A stretch of DNA of 64,000 nucleotides from Denitromonas ohlonensis (GCF_007625205.1 NZ_VMNI01000007.1:186001-250000); one strand, 5' to 3'; positions 39,909 through 55,962 are shown, numbered from the stretch's first letter. Made by a program: numbers and translations. Notes: generated by a model from the letters alone, not told the origin.

Positions 39909-41017
39909 TTCGCGTCTCCGTTCTTGGCGCCCAGGGCGACGGCGCGCGCCTTGCCGATCTGACGATCCGCCGTGCTTCGGCGGGGGTCCGCTTCAAGCCA
40001 GTGGCCGGCGTGGCGGATCACCAGTGCGGTGAGCGCATGCATCCAGTCGTTGCGGGTGTTCAGGCAGGGGATGTAGTGGAAGCGCTCGCCGCCGTGGGTG
40101 AGGAAGGCCTCCTTGCACTCCATGGCGATCTCTTCGAGCGTTTCAAGGCAGTCCGAGGAGAAGCCGGGGCACATGACGTCGACCGAGCGTACGCCTTGCT
40201 TGGGCAGGGCTTCGAGTGTGGGTTGGGTGTAGGGCTTGAGCCACTCGGCCTTGCCGAAGCGTGACTGGAAGGTGAGCATCACGCGCTCGGGCGCGATGTC
40301 GAGCGCGTCAGCGAGCAGGCGCGCGGTCTTGTGGCATTCGCAGTGATAGGGGTCGCCTTTGTCGAGCGTGTAGCGCGGCACGCCGTGAAAGCTCAGGATC
40401 AGGCGGTCGGCCTGGCCATTTCTGGCCCAGTGCTCGGTCACGCTGGCGGCCAGCGCCGCGATGTAGCCGGGGTCGTCATGGTAGCTGCGAATGAAGCGCA
40501 GTTCGGGCAGATTGCGCCAGGCGTGAATACTGCTGGCGACCTCGTCCATCACGCTGCCCACCGTGCTGCCGGCGTATTGCGGGTAGAGCGGCACGACCAG
40601 GATGCGGTCGCAGCCCGCAGCGCGCAGCGCATCGAGCCGGTCGGGAATGGACGGCTGGCCGTAACGCATGGCCCAGTCCACTTTCACGTCGTGATGTCCC
40701 GCCTCGGTCAGGAAACCGGCCAGCAACTTGGCCTGACGTTCGGTGTACACGCGCAGTGGCGAGCCTTCGTCGGTCCAGATGGAGGCGTACTTTTCGGCAG
40801 ACTTGGCAGGGCGGGTGTTGAGGATGATCAGGTTGAGGATCGGCCACCACGCCAGCCGGGGGATCTCGACCACGCGAGGGTCGGACAGAAACTGTTTGAG
40901 GTAGGGGCGGACGGCGGCTGCGGTGGGTGCCTCGGGCGAGCCGAGGTTGACCAGCAAGACACCAATGCGCGGTGTGCTGCCGTGAGCATGCGTCGGTTCA
41001 GGCCGGTAACGGGCCAT
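39905..41017 (-). CDS. hemH: Ferrochelatase
   Basis: A 370-residue enzyme inserting Fe(II) into protoporphyrin IX, the last step of heme synthesis. It has [13 protein letters not shown] at the start, the catalytic histidine in [17 protein letters not shown] and the ending [16 protein letters not shown] start at ATG 41017 (GGAGA upstream); a TTG one codon earlier is in frame. It follows hrcA by 24 bases, as in many betaproteobacteria. Confidence 0.95.
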   Translation of the reverse strand: MARYRPEPTHAHGSTPRIGVLLVNLGSPEAPTAAAVRPYLKQFLSDPRVVEIPRLAWWPILNLIILNTRPAKSAEKYASIWTDEGSPLRVYTERQAKLLAGFLTEAGHHDVKVDWAMRYGQPSIPDRLDALRAAGCDRILVVPLYPQYAGSTVGSVMDEVASSIHAWRNLPELRFIRSYHDDPGYIAALAASVTEHWARNGQADRLILSFHGVPRYTLDKGDPYHCECHKTARLLADALDIAPERVMLTFQSRFGKAEWLKPYTQPTLEALPKQGVRSVDVMCPGFSSDCLETLEEIAMECKEAFLTHGGERFHYIPCLNTRNDWMHALTALVIRHAGHWLEADPRRSTADRQIGKARAVALGAKNGDAK

Positions 41018-41041
41018 CAAGATGTCTCCGGAAAAGCGGGT

Positions 41042-42067
41042 TCAATTGTTTGACGACAGCGCGCTCGAGAGCAGGCGCGCGGTGATGTCGACGATGGGGA
41101 TGACGCGCTCGTAGGCCATGCGGGTCGGACCGATCACGCCTAGCGAGCCAACCACCTGGCCATCGACTTCGTAAGGTGCGGTGATCACGCTGCATTCGTC
41201 GAGCGGCGCGAGCCCCGACTCGCCGCCGATGAAAATCTGCACGCCTTCGGCCCGGTTGGACACGTTGAGCAATTGCAGCAGACCGGTTTTCTGGTCGAAC
41301 AGCTTGAACAGTTCGCGCAGGCGAACCATGTTGGACGACAGGTCTTCCACGTCGAGCAGATTGGTTTCGCCCGACAGGATGTACTGGGAGGATTCCTCGA
41401 CCGCTTTCGAGCCGACATCGACCGCCGCGGTCATCAGCTCGGACATGTCTGAATGCAGCTGCTCAAGCTCGGCCTTGAGCCGGATGCGGATGTCTTCGAA
41501 GTCGAGGCCAGCGTACTGCTGGTTGAGGTAATTGGCTGCGGTGACCAGCTCCGACGGCGAATATTTGCGGTTGGTGATCAGGATGCGGTTTTGGACATCA
41601 CCACGCGTGGTGACGATGATCAGCAGAATGCGTGTCTCTGACAGCGACAGAAACTCAATCTGACGAATGCGCACGACCTCCCGTCGCGGCGACACCACCA
41701 CGCCGGCAAAGTGGGTGAGTTGCGACAGCAGGTTCGACGCCGCGCTGATCAGGCGCTGCGGCTGGTCAGGTTGCAGTTGCTCCTTGAGTTCGAGCATCTG
41801 CGCCTTGTGCATGGGCCGGACGGTGAGCAGGTTGTCGACGAACAGGCGGTAGCCGCGCGAGGTCGGAATCCGGCCGGCCGAGGTGTGCGGGCTCGAAATG
41901 AAGCCCGCCTCTTCGAGATCCGACATGACATTGCGGATGGTGGCCGGTGACAGCTCCAGCCCGGATTGCTTCGACAGCGCGCGCGATCCAATCGGCTGGC
42001 CGTCCGCGATATAGCGTTCGATCAGCGTCTTGAGCAGGATTCTGGAGCGTTCGTCGAGTTCAGCCAT
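41042..42067 (-). CDS. hrcA: Heat-inducible transcription repressor HrcA
   Basis: A 341-residue repressor: an N-terminal winged helix ([30 protein letters not shown]) followed by a GAF-like dimerisation region. The family binds CIRCE repeats, typically before groESL. I see no CIRCE element in the window, so its targets are presumably elsewhere and dnaK here appears to be under sigma-32. First gene of hrcA-hemH-membrane protein. Confidence 0.94.
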   Translation of the reverse strand: MAELDERSRILLKTLIERYIADGQPIGSRALSKQSGLELSPATIRNVMSDLEEAGFISSPHTSAGRIPTSRGYRLFVDNLLTVRPMHKAQMLELKEQLQPDQPQRLISAASNLLSQLTHFAGVVVSPRREVVRIRQIEFLSLSETRILLIIVTTRGDVQNRILITNRKYSPSELVTAANYLNQQYAGLDFEDIRIRLKAELEQLHSDMSELMTAAVDVGSKAVEESSQYILSGETNLLDVEDLSSNMVRLRELFKLFDQKTGLLQLLNVSNRAEGVQIFIGGESGLAPLDECSVITAPYEVDGQVVGSLGVIGPTRMAYERVIPIVDITARLLSSALSSNN

Positions 42068-42193
42068 AGTGTTCGTAGTCCGGATCGGCCATGGATTTTA
42101 AGTAAGTCTGCCACGTGTGCCTAGCGCAGTGTCGGCGGCGTCATGCTTTGCACCGTCGAATCGCCCGGATTCTTGTGGTTTAATCTTTGCCCT

Positions 42194-43078
42194 ATGAATC
42201 CTGCGTTCAAGACGATCGCTCTGATCGGCAAATACCAAAGCCCCGATGTGGCCGCCGCCGTGCTGCAAATCGGCGATTTTCTGCGTGCTCGCGGGCTGCA
42301 TGTGTTGATCGAGCAAGGCACGGCAAGTTCCACCCGTCTCGGTTCGGGCTTTGCCGTGGCGACTTACGAAGAAATCGGCGCTGGCGCCGATCTGGCCGTG
42401 GTGCTGGGTGGTGATGGCACGATGCTCAATGCCGCGCGTCGCCTGGCCGCGCATGGTGTGCCATTGGTTGGCGTCAACAAAGGGCGGCTGGGCTTTCTGA
42501 CGGACATCGCGCGTGAGGTCATGGACGTCAGCCTGGGGGCAATTCTTGACGGCGAAGGCGTTGAGGCCCACCGGTTCATGCTTGATGTGGTCGTCAAGCG
42601 TGGGCCCCGTAGCGTGTTTCATACGGTTGCCCTTAACGACGTTGTGGTCAACAAAGGCGACATTGGCCGCATGATTGAATTCGATGTGCGCATCGACGAC
42701 GAATTTGTCTATACGCAGCGCTCCGACGGCATGATCGTGTCCACCCCGACGGGCTCTACGGCCTACGCGCTGTCAGCCAACGGCCCGATCCTGCATCCCG
42801 ACATGGTCGGTATCGCGCTCGTGCCCTTGTGTCCGCATACGCTCACGGCGCGCCCGATCACCTTGCCTGATAGCTGCACCATCGATATCACACTGCTCGC
42901 GCCGCATGACGCGCGGGTGCACTTCGATGGTCAGGAACGCTTCGATGCACGGGCGGGCGACAGTATTCGTGTGACCCGTTCGCCGCATTACCTCCGCCTC
43001 ATTCATCCGCCCGGCTACAGCTATTTCGCCATGCTGCGCGAGAAGCTCCACTGGAGCGCCTCGCCGCGCACGCCCTGA
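42194..43078 (+). CDS. nadK: NAD kinase
   Basis: A 294-residue enzyme making NADP. The diagnostic GGDGT is at 72-76 (catalytic D74), followed by NKGRLGFLTD, and DGMIVSTPTGSTAYALSANGP contributes to NAD binding. ATG 42194 gives the normal length. It diverges from hrcA with a 126-base gap and is 30 bases upstream of recN, a conserved pairing. Confidence 0.95.
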   Translation: MNPAFKTIALIGKYQSPDVAAAVLQIGDFLRARGLHVLIEQGTASSTRLGSGFAVATYEEIGAGADLAVVLGGDGTMLNAARRLAAHGVPLVGVNKGRLGFLTDIAREVMDVSLGAILDGEGVEAHRFMLDVVVKRGPRSVFHTVALNDVVVNKGDIGRMIEFDVRIDDEFVYTQRSDGMIVSTPTGSTAYALSANGPILHPDMVGIALVPLCPHTLTARPITLPDSCTIDITLLAPHDARVHFDGQERFDARAGDSIRVTRSPHYLRLIHPPGYSYFAMLREKLHWSASPRTP

Positions 43079-43108
43079 CACCGGTTTTTTCGTCCCTACG
43101 GTCCATCC

Positions 43109-44776
43109 ATGCTGCGTCGTCTTCATATCCGCGATTTCGTCATTGTTGATGCGCTCGAACTGCATTTCGATGCAGGCTTTGGCGCGCTCACCGGCGAGAC
43201 CGGTGCGGGCAAGTCCATCCTGCTCGACGCGCTCGGCTTGGTGATGGGCGATCGTGCCGAAAGCGGGGTGGTTAGAGCGGGGCAGGCGCGGGCCGAGATG
43301 AGTGCCGAATTCGACCTGCCGGTAGCCGACGATCTGATGCAGTGGCTGGACGAGCAAGCCATCGACGTGGATGACGACAGCTTGCTGCTGCGTCGCGTAG
43401 TCGACCAGACCGGCCGCTCGCGCGCCTGGATCAACGGTGTGAGTGTCACGCTCACGCAATTGCGCGAGGTCGGCGCCTGGCTGGCCGATATCCACGGGCA
43501 GCACGCACACCACGCCTTGCTGCGCGCTGATGCGCAGCGCAATTTGCTTGACACCTACGCAGGCCTCGAAGACCAGGCAAAGGCTGTTGCTGCCGCCTGG
43601 CAGCAGTGTCAAAAGGCGCGTCAGGCCTGCCAGCGGGCTGAGGCTGACGCCGCCGGTGTGGCGCAGGAGCGCGAACTGCTCGAATGGCAGGTGAAGGAGC
43701 TCGACGCGCTCGATTTCAATGCCGACGCCTGGCGCGAACTCGAAGCCGAACACGCCCGATTGGGTCACGCCACCGGGCTGCTCGAAGGCGTGTCGGCCGC
43801 GGTGGATGTGCTGGACGAAGGCGAGCAGCCGCTGATTGGCGAGATCGAGCGCATGGCCGTACGGATTGCCGAACTGGCGGCGATCGACCCAACACTTCAA
43901 GAACTGCAAGAGCTTCTCAGCAGTGCGGCCATTCAGGCGGACGAGGCGGTTCATGGCCTGCGGCGCTATCGGGATCGTGTCGAGGCGGACCCCGAACGCC
44001 TGGCCGATATTGAAGCCCGTATTGCGGCCGTGACCGACATGGCGCGCAAACACCGGGTTAGCCCCGAGGCTTTGGCGGATGTGCTCGCCGAGCGCCGTGC
44101 CCGGCTGGACGCCTTGCTATCGGATGCCGATCCGGTCGCACTGCAAGAGAAAGCCGAGGCCGCGCAGCGCGCCTACGCAACACTGGCGGCCGATTTGAGT
44201 ACGGCGCGTGCGCCGGTGGCCAAGGCCTTGTCTGAGCAGGTGACTGCCGCGATGCAAACGCTGGCGATGACCGGGGGGCAATTCGACATTGCCTTGCTGC
44301 CGATGCCGGAGGGCAGCGCTCACGGCAACGAGAGTGTGGAATTTCAGGTGGCCGCCAACCCCAGTCAGCCGGTGCGGCCTTTGGCCAAAGTGGCGTCCGG
44401 CGGCGAGTTGTCGCGTATCGGGCTGGCGATTCAGGTCATTACCAGTCGCGCCGCGGCGGTGCCGACCCTGATTTTTGACGAAGTGGATGTCGGTATTGGC
44501 GGTCGGGTGGCCGAGATTGTCGGCCGCATGCTGCGCGAGCTGGGTGTGCAGCGCCAGGTGATGTGCGTGACCCACTTGCCGCAGGTGGCGGCGCAGGCCA
44601 ACTGGCAGTGGTCCATCGCCAAGACGCAGCGCGATGGCGAAACGGTGAGCACCGTGGCCGTGCTGGATGACGCAGCCCGTATCGATGAGATTGCCCGCAT
44701 GCTCGGCGGCGTCAACATCACCGACACCACCCGCCAGCACGCCTCGGAAATCCTCGGCCTGACGCCAACCGCCTGA
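43109..44776 (+). CDS. recN: DNA repair protein RecN
   Basis: A 555-residue SMC-like ATPase acting in double-strand break repair. It has Walker A GETGAGKSILLDAL near residue 30, the central coiled-coil arms, the signature SGGELSRIGLAIQVI and Walker B TLIFDEVDVGIGG. Probably co-transcribed with nadK. It converges with the GDT1-type gene with one base between stops. Confidence 0.95.
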   Translation: MLRRLHIRDFVIVDALELHFDAGFGALTGETGAGKSILLDALGLVMGDRAESGVVRAGQARAEMSAEFDLPVADDLMQWLDEQAIDVDDDSLLLRRVVDQTGRSRAWINGVSVTLTQLREVGAWLADIHGQHAHHALLRADAQRNLLDTYAGLEDQAKAVAAAWQQCQKARQACQRAEADAAGVAQERELLEWQVKELDALDFNADAWRELEAEHARLGHATGLLEGVSAAVDVLDEGEQPLIGEIERMAVRIAELAAIDPTLQELQELLSSAAIQADEAVHGLRRYRDRVEADPERLADIEARIAAVTDMARKHRVSPEALADVLAERRARLDALLSDADPVALQEKAEAAQRAYATLAADLSTARAPVAKALSEQVTAAMQTLAMTGGQFDIALLPMPEGSAHGNESVEFQVAANPSQPVRPLAKVASGGELSRIGLAIQVITSRAAAVPTLIFDEVDVGIGGRVAEIVGRMLRELGVQRQVMCVTHLPQVAAQANWQWSIAKTQRDGETVSTVAVLDDAARIDEIARMLGGVNITDTTRQHASEILGLTPTA

Positions 44777-44777
44777 G

Positions 44778-45338
44778 TCAGTTGAGGGCGGTGATCAGCG
44801 CGGTGAGCATGAACCCCGCCGCAGCGACGCGTCGCATGATGTGACCGGGCAGGCGCTGGGCCAGGCGTTCGCCAACCAGCACTGCCGGTATGTTAGCAAT
44901 CATCATGCCCAGCGTGGTGCCCAGCACGACCCAGGTCAATCCATCAAAGCGTGCGCCCAGCGCCACGGTCGCGAACTGGGTTTTGTCACCAATCTCCGCC
45001 ACAAAAAACGCCACCAGCGCGATCATGAACACCCGCCACGCGGTGTGCGCGGGCGGGGTGGTGGTGTCGTCCAGCGTGTCGGGGAGAAGCGCCCACAGCC
45101 CGAATGCGACAAAGCTGATGACCAGCGCCCACTTCAGCCAGCCCTCCGGCAGCCACTGGGCCAGCCAGGCGCCCGCCGCAGCGGCCAGCGCATGGTTGAG
45201 CACGGTGGCGATGAGGATGCCCCAGATGATGGCGCTGCGATGCTTCAATCGCGCGGCCAGCATGAAGGAGAGGAGTTGGGTTTTGTCGCCGATTTCGGCG
45301 ACAGCGACCAGAGCGGTCGCCGTCAGAAAGGTTTCCAA
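44778..45338 (-). CDS. GDT1/TMEM165-family cation (Mn2+) exporter
   Basis: A 186-residue membrane protein with six helices and the family motif E-x-G-D-K-T occurring twice (VAEIGDKTQLLSF and VAEIGDKTQFATV). Bacterial members (MneA) export manganese. The start appears to be TTG 45338; the next ATG would remove the first motif. It is 15 bases downstream of fur, so it is likely co-transcribed with the iron regulator. No yybP-ykoY manganese riboswitch is visible in that short gap. Confidence 0.88.
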   Translation of the reverse strand: METFLTATALVAVAEIGDKTQLLSFMLAARLKHRSAIIWGILIATVLNHALAAAAGAWLAQWLPEGWLKWALVISFVAFGLWALLPDTLDDTTTPPAHTAWRVFMIALVAFFVAEIGDKTQFATVALGARFDGLTWVVLGTTLGMMIANIPAVLVGERLAQRLPGHIMRRVAAAGFMLTALITALN

Positions 45339-45353
45339 GTACGCCTGCTTTGA

Positions 45354-45794
45354 TTATTTTTCGTTGTTGTTTCGGTTGGGGCAGTTCTTGCGCAGGCATT
45401 CGACGTAGAGATACAGCGCATGCTCTTTCACCGCAAAGCCGCGTTCTTTGGCGACGGCGACCTGGCGTTTTTCGATCTCGGGGTCAAAAAATTCTTCCAC
45501 CGCGCCGCATTCGACGCACACCAGATGGTCGTGGTGCGCGCCTTCGTTCAGTTCGAACACGGCTTTGCCGGACTCGAAGTGATGGCGTTCGAGCAGCCCG
45601 GCCTGCTCGAATTGGGTGAGTACCCGATAGACCGTGGCCAGGCCAATGTCCATGTCGTCATTCATCAACAGACGATAGACATCCTCTGCGGTCAGGTGGC
45701 GCTGATCGGTGTGCTGGAACAGTTCGAGGATCTTCAGCCGCGGTAAAGTGGCTTTCAGACCCATGCTCTTGAGGCTCTGCGAATTTGATGGCAT
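45354..45794 (-). CDS. fur: Ferric uptake regulator
   Basis: A 146-residue metal-dependent repressor: winged helix ([15 protein letters not shown] ... [17 protein letters not shown]) and a dimerisation domain with the metal-binding [11 protein letters not shown] run and C-terminal cysteines (CLRKNC). Start at 45794 by family alignment. fur diverging from bamE is the usual proteobacterial arrangement. The 118-base gap holds an AT-rich stretch around 45848-45865 suited to promoters in both directions. Confidence 0.95.
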   Translation of the reverse strand: MPSNSQSLKSMGLKATLPRLKILELFQHTDQRHLTAEDVYRLLMNDDMDIGLATVYRVLTQFEQAGLLERHHFESGKAVFELNEGAHHDHLVCVECGAVEEFFDPEIEKRQVAVAKERGFAVKEHALYLYVECLRKNCPNRNNNEK

Positions 45795-45912
45795 GTCGGT
45801 GTCGGCCCGCCAGATGTTGGGGAACACGAAAAGTTGGGCGAGACAGTATGATATATTTTTTGTCTTTTCCTGAGAATTCGGGCGTTATTCCACGCCGTTC
45901 CTTGAGCAGACC

Positions 45913-46362
45913 ATGCACTCCAAAACCAAATTGATGACCGCAATGGCGGCGGCACTGCTGATCGCCGGCTGCAGCGTGACTGAGTATCTCAGCCCCTATC
46001 GCATCGACGTGCGCCAAGGAAACTATGTGACTCAGGACATGGTGTCGCATCTGAAAAAAGGCATGACCCGCGATCAAGTGCGCTTCGCGCTCGGTACGCC
46101 CTTGCTGTCGGATGCCTTCCATGCTGACCGCTGGGACTATGTTTATCGCTTTGCGCCCGGCAAAGGTGAAGCGGATCAGCGCGTGCTGACGGTGTTCTTC
46201 GAGGGCGATCAACTGGTGCGCGTCGAAGGCGATGTGGTGGCCGGCGATGCCGCTGGGCAACCTGAATCGACCGAGAACCGGATTCGCACGCTGTCCTTGA
46301 GTGGCCCGGAGGCGACAGCCGCGGCAGAGGCCTCGACCGACGCACAGGAAGCGAAGAAGTGA
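45913..46362 (+). CDS. bamE: Outer membrane assembly lipoprotein BamE
   Basis: A 149-residue lipoprotein (lipobox LIAGC, cysteine 20) with the SmpA/OmlA fold: [37 protein letters not shown], then WDYVYRF and [14 protein letters not shown]. It is a subunit of the BAM beta-barrel assembly machine in the outer membrane. The Ala/Glu-rich tail is variable in the family. The stop overlaps the dapB start by four bases. Confidence 0.95.
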   Translation: MHSKTKLMTAMAAALLIAGCSVTEYLSPYRIDVRQGNYVTQDMVSHLKKGMTRDQVRFALGTPLLSDAFHADRWDYVYRFAPGKGEADQRVLTVFFEGDQLVRVEGDVVAGDAAGQPESTENRIRTLSLSGPEATAAAEASTDAQEAKK

Positions 46363-47174
46363 GCGCACCTCAGCCAATCAAAATTGCCGTTGCCGGGGGC
46401 AGCGGCCGCATGGGCCGGATGCTGATCGAGGCCGTGCAGCAGTCAGACGATCTGGTGCTGGCGTCGGTATTCGACCGCGTCGGCAGCCCGTTCATCGGCC
46501 GTGATGCCGGTGAGCTGGTGGCCCAGCCTTGCGGCGTGATCATGACTGACGACGTGGCCGCAGCCATTGCGGCGGCCGATTGTGTCATCGACTTCACCCT
46601 GCCGGAAGGCTCGCTCGGGCATCTTGAGGTGGCGCGCCAGCTGGGTAAAGCCATGGTGATCGGCACCACCGGTTTCAATGCCGAGCAAAAAGGCCAGATC
46701 CAGCGTGCCGCCGAGCGTATTCCCGTCGTGTTCGCGCCGAACATGGCGGTCGGCGTAAATGCCGTTTTCAAGTTGCTTGAAGTGGCTGCGCGCATTCTCG
46801 ATCAGGGCTACGACATCGAAGTCATCGAGGCGCATCACCGCTTGAAGGTCGATGCGCCTTCCGGCACCGCGCTGCGCATGGGCGAAATTGTGGCCGCTGA
46901 GCTGGGTCGGGATCTTGAGCAATGCGCGATCTACGGTCGTGAAGGCGTGACCGGCAAGCGCAAAGACGAGACCATCGGCTTTTCGACGATCCGCGGTGGT
47001 GATGTGGTGGGTGATCACACGGTGCTGTTCGCGGGCATCGGCGAGCGCATCGAGATCACGCACAAATCGGGCAGTCGCATGCCTTACGCGCTGGGCGCCT
47101 TGCGCGGCGCGCGTTTCCTGGCCGGGCGAGAGAAGGGATTGTTCGACATGCAGGACGTTCTCGGCCTGCGTTGA
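46359..47174 (+). CDS. dapB: 4-hydroxy-tetrahydrodipicolinate reductase
   Basis: A 271-residue NAD(P)H enzyme of lysine and diaminopimelate synthesis. The Rossmann loop is [14 protein letters not shown]; the catalytic region is [19 protein letters not shown] and the end [25 protein letters not shown] is typical. GTG 46359 overlaps the bamE stop. It uses the pathway fed by asd at 5553. Confidence 0.96.
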   Translation: MSAPQPIKIAVAGGSGRMGRMLIEAVQQSDDLVLASVFDRVGSPFIGRDAGELVAQPCGVIMTDDVAAAIAAADCVIDFTLPEGSLGHLEVARQLGKAMVIGTTGFNAEQKGQIQRAAERIPVVFAPNMAVGVNAVFKLLEVAARILDQGYDIEVIEAHHRLKVDAPSGTALRMGEIVAAELGRDLEQCAIYGREGVTGKRKDETIGFSTIRGGDVVGDHTVLFAGIGERIEITHKSGSRMPYALGALRGARFLAGREKGLFDMQDVLGLR

Positions 47175-47186
47175 TGAGGGTGGCGA

Positions 47187-47221
47187 CCTGATGCATCGCA
47201 CTCAAGTAGCGATGCGTCAGG
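47187..47221 (+). repeat. 13-base inverted repeat after dapB
   Basis: CCTGATGCATCGC (47187-47199) and GCGATGCGTCAGG (47209-47221) pair along 13 positions with one G-U around a nine-base loop. It starts 12 bases after the dapB stop. Without a T-run it may be a Rho-assisted end, an RNA stabiliser or a protein site. A second, imperfect hairpin follows near 47236-47269, shortly before the kinase gene. Confidence 0.65.
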
Positions 47222-47288
47222 CCGATAGCGCTTGTGATGGCCCGCTTTTCTGCTTGGGCCGCCATTGTGATCCGGGAAATCTATCCGC

Positions 47289-49871
<2,583 letters not shown>

Positions 49872-49966
49872 GGCACCATCTGGGCAAGTGTCGAGCCAGA
49901 CGTAGCGTCGGCACCGATTTGACAGAGCGGCGAGGCCATTTTTGAGTCCGTGCGTTTTTACCGACG

Positions 49967-49995
49967 TTGCCGGCGAGGCCGAATTTAGCTAGAAT
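49967..49995 (+). promoter_or_regulatory. Sigma-70 promoter of carAB
   Basis: TTGCCG (49967-49972) and TAGAAT (49990-49995) with a 17-base spacer, about 125 bases before the carA start. This leaves a leader of roughly 115 bases that contains an attenuator-like hairpin. Confidence 0.6.
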
Positions 49996-50023
49996 TCGGC
50001 GAATTTTCTTGTTGATTGCTGAG

Positions 50024-50055
50024 CGGGATGGGCCGGCTAGGCTTGTCCCGTTTTT
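50024..50055 (+). terminator. Terminator-like hairpin in the carAB leader (possible attenuator)
   Basis: CGGGA (50024-50028) and TCCCG (50046-50050) with inner GGCC/GGCT pairing, followed by five T residues (50051-50055). It lies downstream of the predicted carA promoter and upstream of carA. It could attenuate carAB, or instead terminate transcripts arriving from the kinase gene. Confidence 0.55.
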
Positions 50056-50118
50056 CACGTGTGGAGCAGCGCGCGGTTGCGCTGAAATCCTATCAACGGT
50101 TGAACCAGGAGTTTCGTC

Positions 50119-51258
50119 GTGACTCAATTTCCGCGCGCCATCCTCGTCCTCGCTGACGGGACGGTTTTTAGCGGCAAAGGCATCGGTGCAGTTGGCCAGA
50201 CCGTGGGCGAGGTTGTTTTCAATACCGCCATGTCGGGCTATCAGGAGATCCTCACCGATCCGAGCTATTCACGGCAGATCGTCACGCTGACTTACCCGCA
50301 CATCGGTAACACCGGTGTGAACGCCGAGGACGTGGAATCCGGCCGGATCCACGCTGCCGGTCTGGTGATTCGTGACCTGCCTTTGCGCGCCTCCAACTGG
50401 CGTATGTCCAAAACACTGGACGCCTACCTTCGTGACGAAGGCGTGGTGGCCATTGCCGATATCGACACGCGTCGTCTGACTCGTGTGTTGCGCGAGAAGG
50501 GCGCCCAGGCCGGGTGCATCGTGACCGCGGGCGAAGATGGTGTGATCGACACCCAGGCGGCGCTGGCCGCTGCCCGCGCCTTTCCGGGCCTCGCTGGTAT
50601 GGATCTGGCGAAGGAAGTCACGGCCGAGGCGACTCAGCAGTGGGCTGAGACCGAGTGGGATCTCGCGGACGGCTACGGCGCGCTCGACGCACCGAAGCAC
50701 CACGTGGTGGCCTACGATTTCGGCGTCAAGCGCAACATCCTTCGCATGCTCGCGTCGCGCGGCTGCCGCCTGACCGTTGTGCCGGCACAAACGCCTGCCG
50801 ACGAGGTGCTGGCCATGAATCCGGATGGCGTGTTCCTGTCGAACGGACCGGGCGATCCGGAGCCGTGTGACTACGCCATCAGCGCGATCAAGACCATCGT
50901 CGACAAAGGCGTGCCGACTTTTGGCATCTGCCTCGGGCATCAGCTGCTGGCGCTGGCCTCCGGCGGGCGCACAGCAAAGATGAAGTTCGGCCACCACGGT
51001 GCCAACCACCCGGTGAAAGACCTGGATTCCGGTCAGGTGATGATCACCAGCCAGAACCACGGCTTTGCGGTTGATGCCGACAGCCTGCCGGCTAATCTGC
51101 GCGCCACGCATGTGTCCTTGTTTGACGGCAGTTTGCAGGGCATTGCGCGCACCGATGCACCAGCCTTCAGCTTCCAGGGACACCCCGAGGCGAGCCCCGG
51201 CCCGCACGACGTCGCCTACCTGTTCGACCGCTTCATCAAACTGATGGATGCGCGTTAG
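50119..51258 (+). CDS. carA: Carbamoyl-phosphate synthase small subunit
   Basis: A 379-residue glutaminase subunit supplying ammonia to CarB for arginine and pyrimidine synthesis. The amidotransferase nucleophile is C271 in FGICLGHQ, with the histidine and glutamate in [11 protein letters not shown]. The start [15 protein letters not shown] is typical. GTG 50119 is preceded by AGGAG. Confidence 0.96.
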   Translation: MTQFPRAILVLADGTVFSGKGIGAVGQTVGEVVFNTAMSGYQEILTDPSYSRQIVTLTYPHIGNTGVNAEDVESGRIHAAGLVIRDLPLRASNWRMSKTLDAYLRDEGVVAIADIDTRRLTRVLREKGAQAGCIVTAGEDGVIDTQAALAAARAFPGLAGMDLAKEVTAEATQQWAETEWDLADGYGALDAPKHHVVAYDFGVKRNILRMLASRGCRLTVVPAQTPADEVLAMNPDGVFLSNGPGDPEPCDYAISAIKTIVDKGVPTFGICLGHQLLALASGGRTAKMKFGHHGANHPVKDLDSGQVMITSQNHGFAVDADSLPANLRATHVSLFDGSLQGIARTDAPAFSFQGHPEASPGPHDVAYLFDRFIKLMDAR

Positions 51259-51267
51259 TGATGTGAT

Positions 51268-51290
51268 CGATCCCGGCACAAGCGGGATCG
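51268..51290 (+). other. Hairpin between carA and carB
   Basis: CGATCCCG and CGGGATCG form a perfect eight-pair stem with a seven-base loop, followed by CCTTCTTTTC. The pyrimidine-rich tail is too weak for full termination; partial termination or processing between the two subunit genes is possible. Confidence 0.55.
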
Positions 51291-51336
51291 CCTTCTTTTC
51301 GACACATCACATTTACCGAGTTATCGAGGCAAGCAC

Positions 51337-54555
<3,219 letters not shown>

Positions 54556-54559
54556 GACA

Positions 54560-55036
54560 ATGAACAAGATTCCTTTGACCGTGAACGGAGCCGAACTGCT
54601 CCGCCAAGAACTGCATCAACTCAAAACTGTCGAGCGCCCGAGTGTTATCGCGGCGATTGCCGAAGCGCGTTCGCATGGCGATCTGTCGGAGAATGCCGAG
54701 TACGATGCCGCCAAAGAGCGCCAGGGATTCGTCGAGGGGCGAATCAAGGAAGTCGAAGGCAAGTTGTCGATGGCGCAGATCATCGATCCGAGCGTGCTCG
54801 ATGCCGACGGCCGTTGCGTGTTTGGCGCCACCATCGAACTCGAAGACCTTGAGACCGAAAGCGTTGTGACCTACCAGATCGTCGGCGACGATGAGGCCGA
54901 CATCAAGCTGGGCAAGATTTCGATCAGCTCACCGATCGCGCGTGCCCTGATTGGTAAATACGCCGGCGACGTGGCCGAAGTGCAGGCACCCGGTGGCGTA
55001 CGCGAGTACGAAATCATCGACGTTCGGTACATCTGA
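54560..55036 (+). CDS. greA: Transcription elongation factor GreA
   Basis: A 158-residue factor that triggers transcript cleavage in backtracked RNA polymerase. The N-terminal coiled coil carries the acidic tip region in [20 protein letters not shown], and the C-terminal FKBP-like domain ends in [15 protein letters not shown] 54560 is four bases after carB, a common carAB-greA arrangement. Confidence 0.96.
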   Translation: MNKIPLTVNGAELLRQELHQLKTVERPSVIAAIAEARSHGDLSENAEYDAAKERQGFVEGRIKEVEGKLSMAQIIDPSVLDADGRCVFGATIELEDLETESVVTYQIVGDDEADIKLGKISISSPIARALIGKYAGDVAEVQAPGGVREYEIIDVRYI

Positions 55037-55044
55037 GTCATTCG

Positions 55045-55539
55045 ATGACATTTACCGTCGCCCGCCTGCAGCGCCTGATCCTCACACTTTGGGTCGGTGC
55101 GATGTGGGCGGTGGCGTATCTGGTGGTGCCGGTGCTGTTCAGCGCGCTCGACAACCCGGTGTTGGCGGGGTCGCTGGCCGGCAAGTTGTTTGAAAACGTG
55201 GCATGGCTCGGGCTGGTGTGTGGCGCCGGCCTGCTCGTTCTGCAGTTTTCACGGGGTCACGCCTCGCCGTTACCGCGCGTTGTGGTGATTTGTATCATCG
55301 GCATGGTGGCGCTGGTGTGTGTCGGGCAGTTCGTGATTGACCCGATGATCGCCGCCATCAAGGCCGAAGCCGGTGCGGCGGGCGTCATGGCCGGTGCCCA
55401 ACAAGATCGCTTTGCCATGTGGCATGGCATCGCCAGCGTGCTCTATCTGTGTCAGAGCCTGCTGGGTGCCTTGGCCGTCTGGCGCGCCGCGGTGCCCGAA
55501 GGCACGATCGCGGACGCGTCAGCGCGTTCAGCCACGTGA
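55045..55539 (+). CDS. DUF4149 membrane protein
   Basis: A 164-residue protein with four membrane helices and the DUF4149 pattern near the start (LILTLWVGAMWAVAYLVVPVLF). No function is known. It starts eight bases after greA, a neighbourhood repeated in betaproteobacteria, and its 3' end overlaps the convergent yhbY gene by 12 bases. Confidence 0.85.
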   Translation: MTFTVARLQRLILTLWVGAMWAVAYLVVPVLFSALDNPVLAGSLAGKLFENVAWLGLVCGAGLLVLQFSRGHASPLPRVVVICIIGMVALVCVGQFVIDPMIAAIKAEAGAAGVMAGAQQDRFAMWHGIASVLYLCQSLLGALAVWRAAVPEGTIADASARSAT

Positions 55540-55962
55540 CTGACGACGCGGTGCGCTGGTGCGCGCCGTGCGGGACGCCGGTTTGCCGCGGCTTGCGGTG
55601 GTGTCGCGGGTGTAAGCTGTGCGTGCCTTCGGTTTGTCGGCAGACGGGCGGGGGCTGCGTTTCTTGACCTCGACCGCCGGTTTTTCTTCGGCCGGCGCTT
55701 CACGCCAGAGTACGAGAATATTGCCGATATGCTGAATGCTGGCGGCGCCGGTCTGCTCGCAAATGTCGGCCATGAGCTGCTCTCGGGCATCGCGGTCTTC
55801 ACCATAGACGCGGACCTTGATCAGTTCGTGGGCAGCCAGGTTGTGATTGATTTCTGCCAGCACCGAGGGGCTCAACCCGTTGCCCGCAACACTGACCACC
55901 GGATTCAGATGGTGGGCGCGGGCGCGAAGAGCACGTCGCTGGACGGGCGTGAGGTCAGTCAT
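55528..55962 (-). CDS. yhbY: YhbY-family CRM-domain RNA-binding protein
   Basis: A 144-residue protein: a CRM domain (about 1-95; RRALRARAHHLNPVVSVAGNGLSPSVLAEINHNLAAHELIKVRVYG, with the GxxG-like turn) that binds pre-50S ribosomal RNA, followed by a basic, Arg/Lys/Pro/Ser-rich tail of about 45 residues that E. coli YhbY (97 aa) lacks. It diverges from rlmE with a 41-base gap. Confidence 0.93.
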   Translation of the reverse strand: MTDLTPVQRRALRARAHHLNPVVSVAGNGLSPSVLAEINHNLAAHELIKVRVYGEDRDAREQLMADICEQTGAASIQHIGNILVLWREAPAEEKPAVEVKKRSPRPSADKPKARTAYTRDTTASRGKPASRTARTSAPRRQSRG

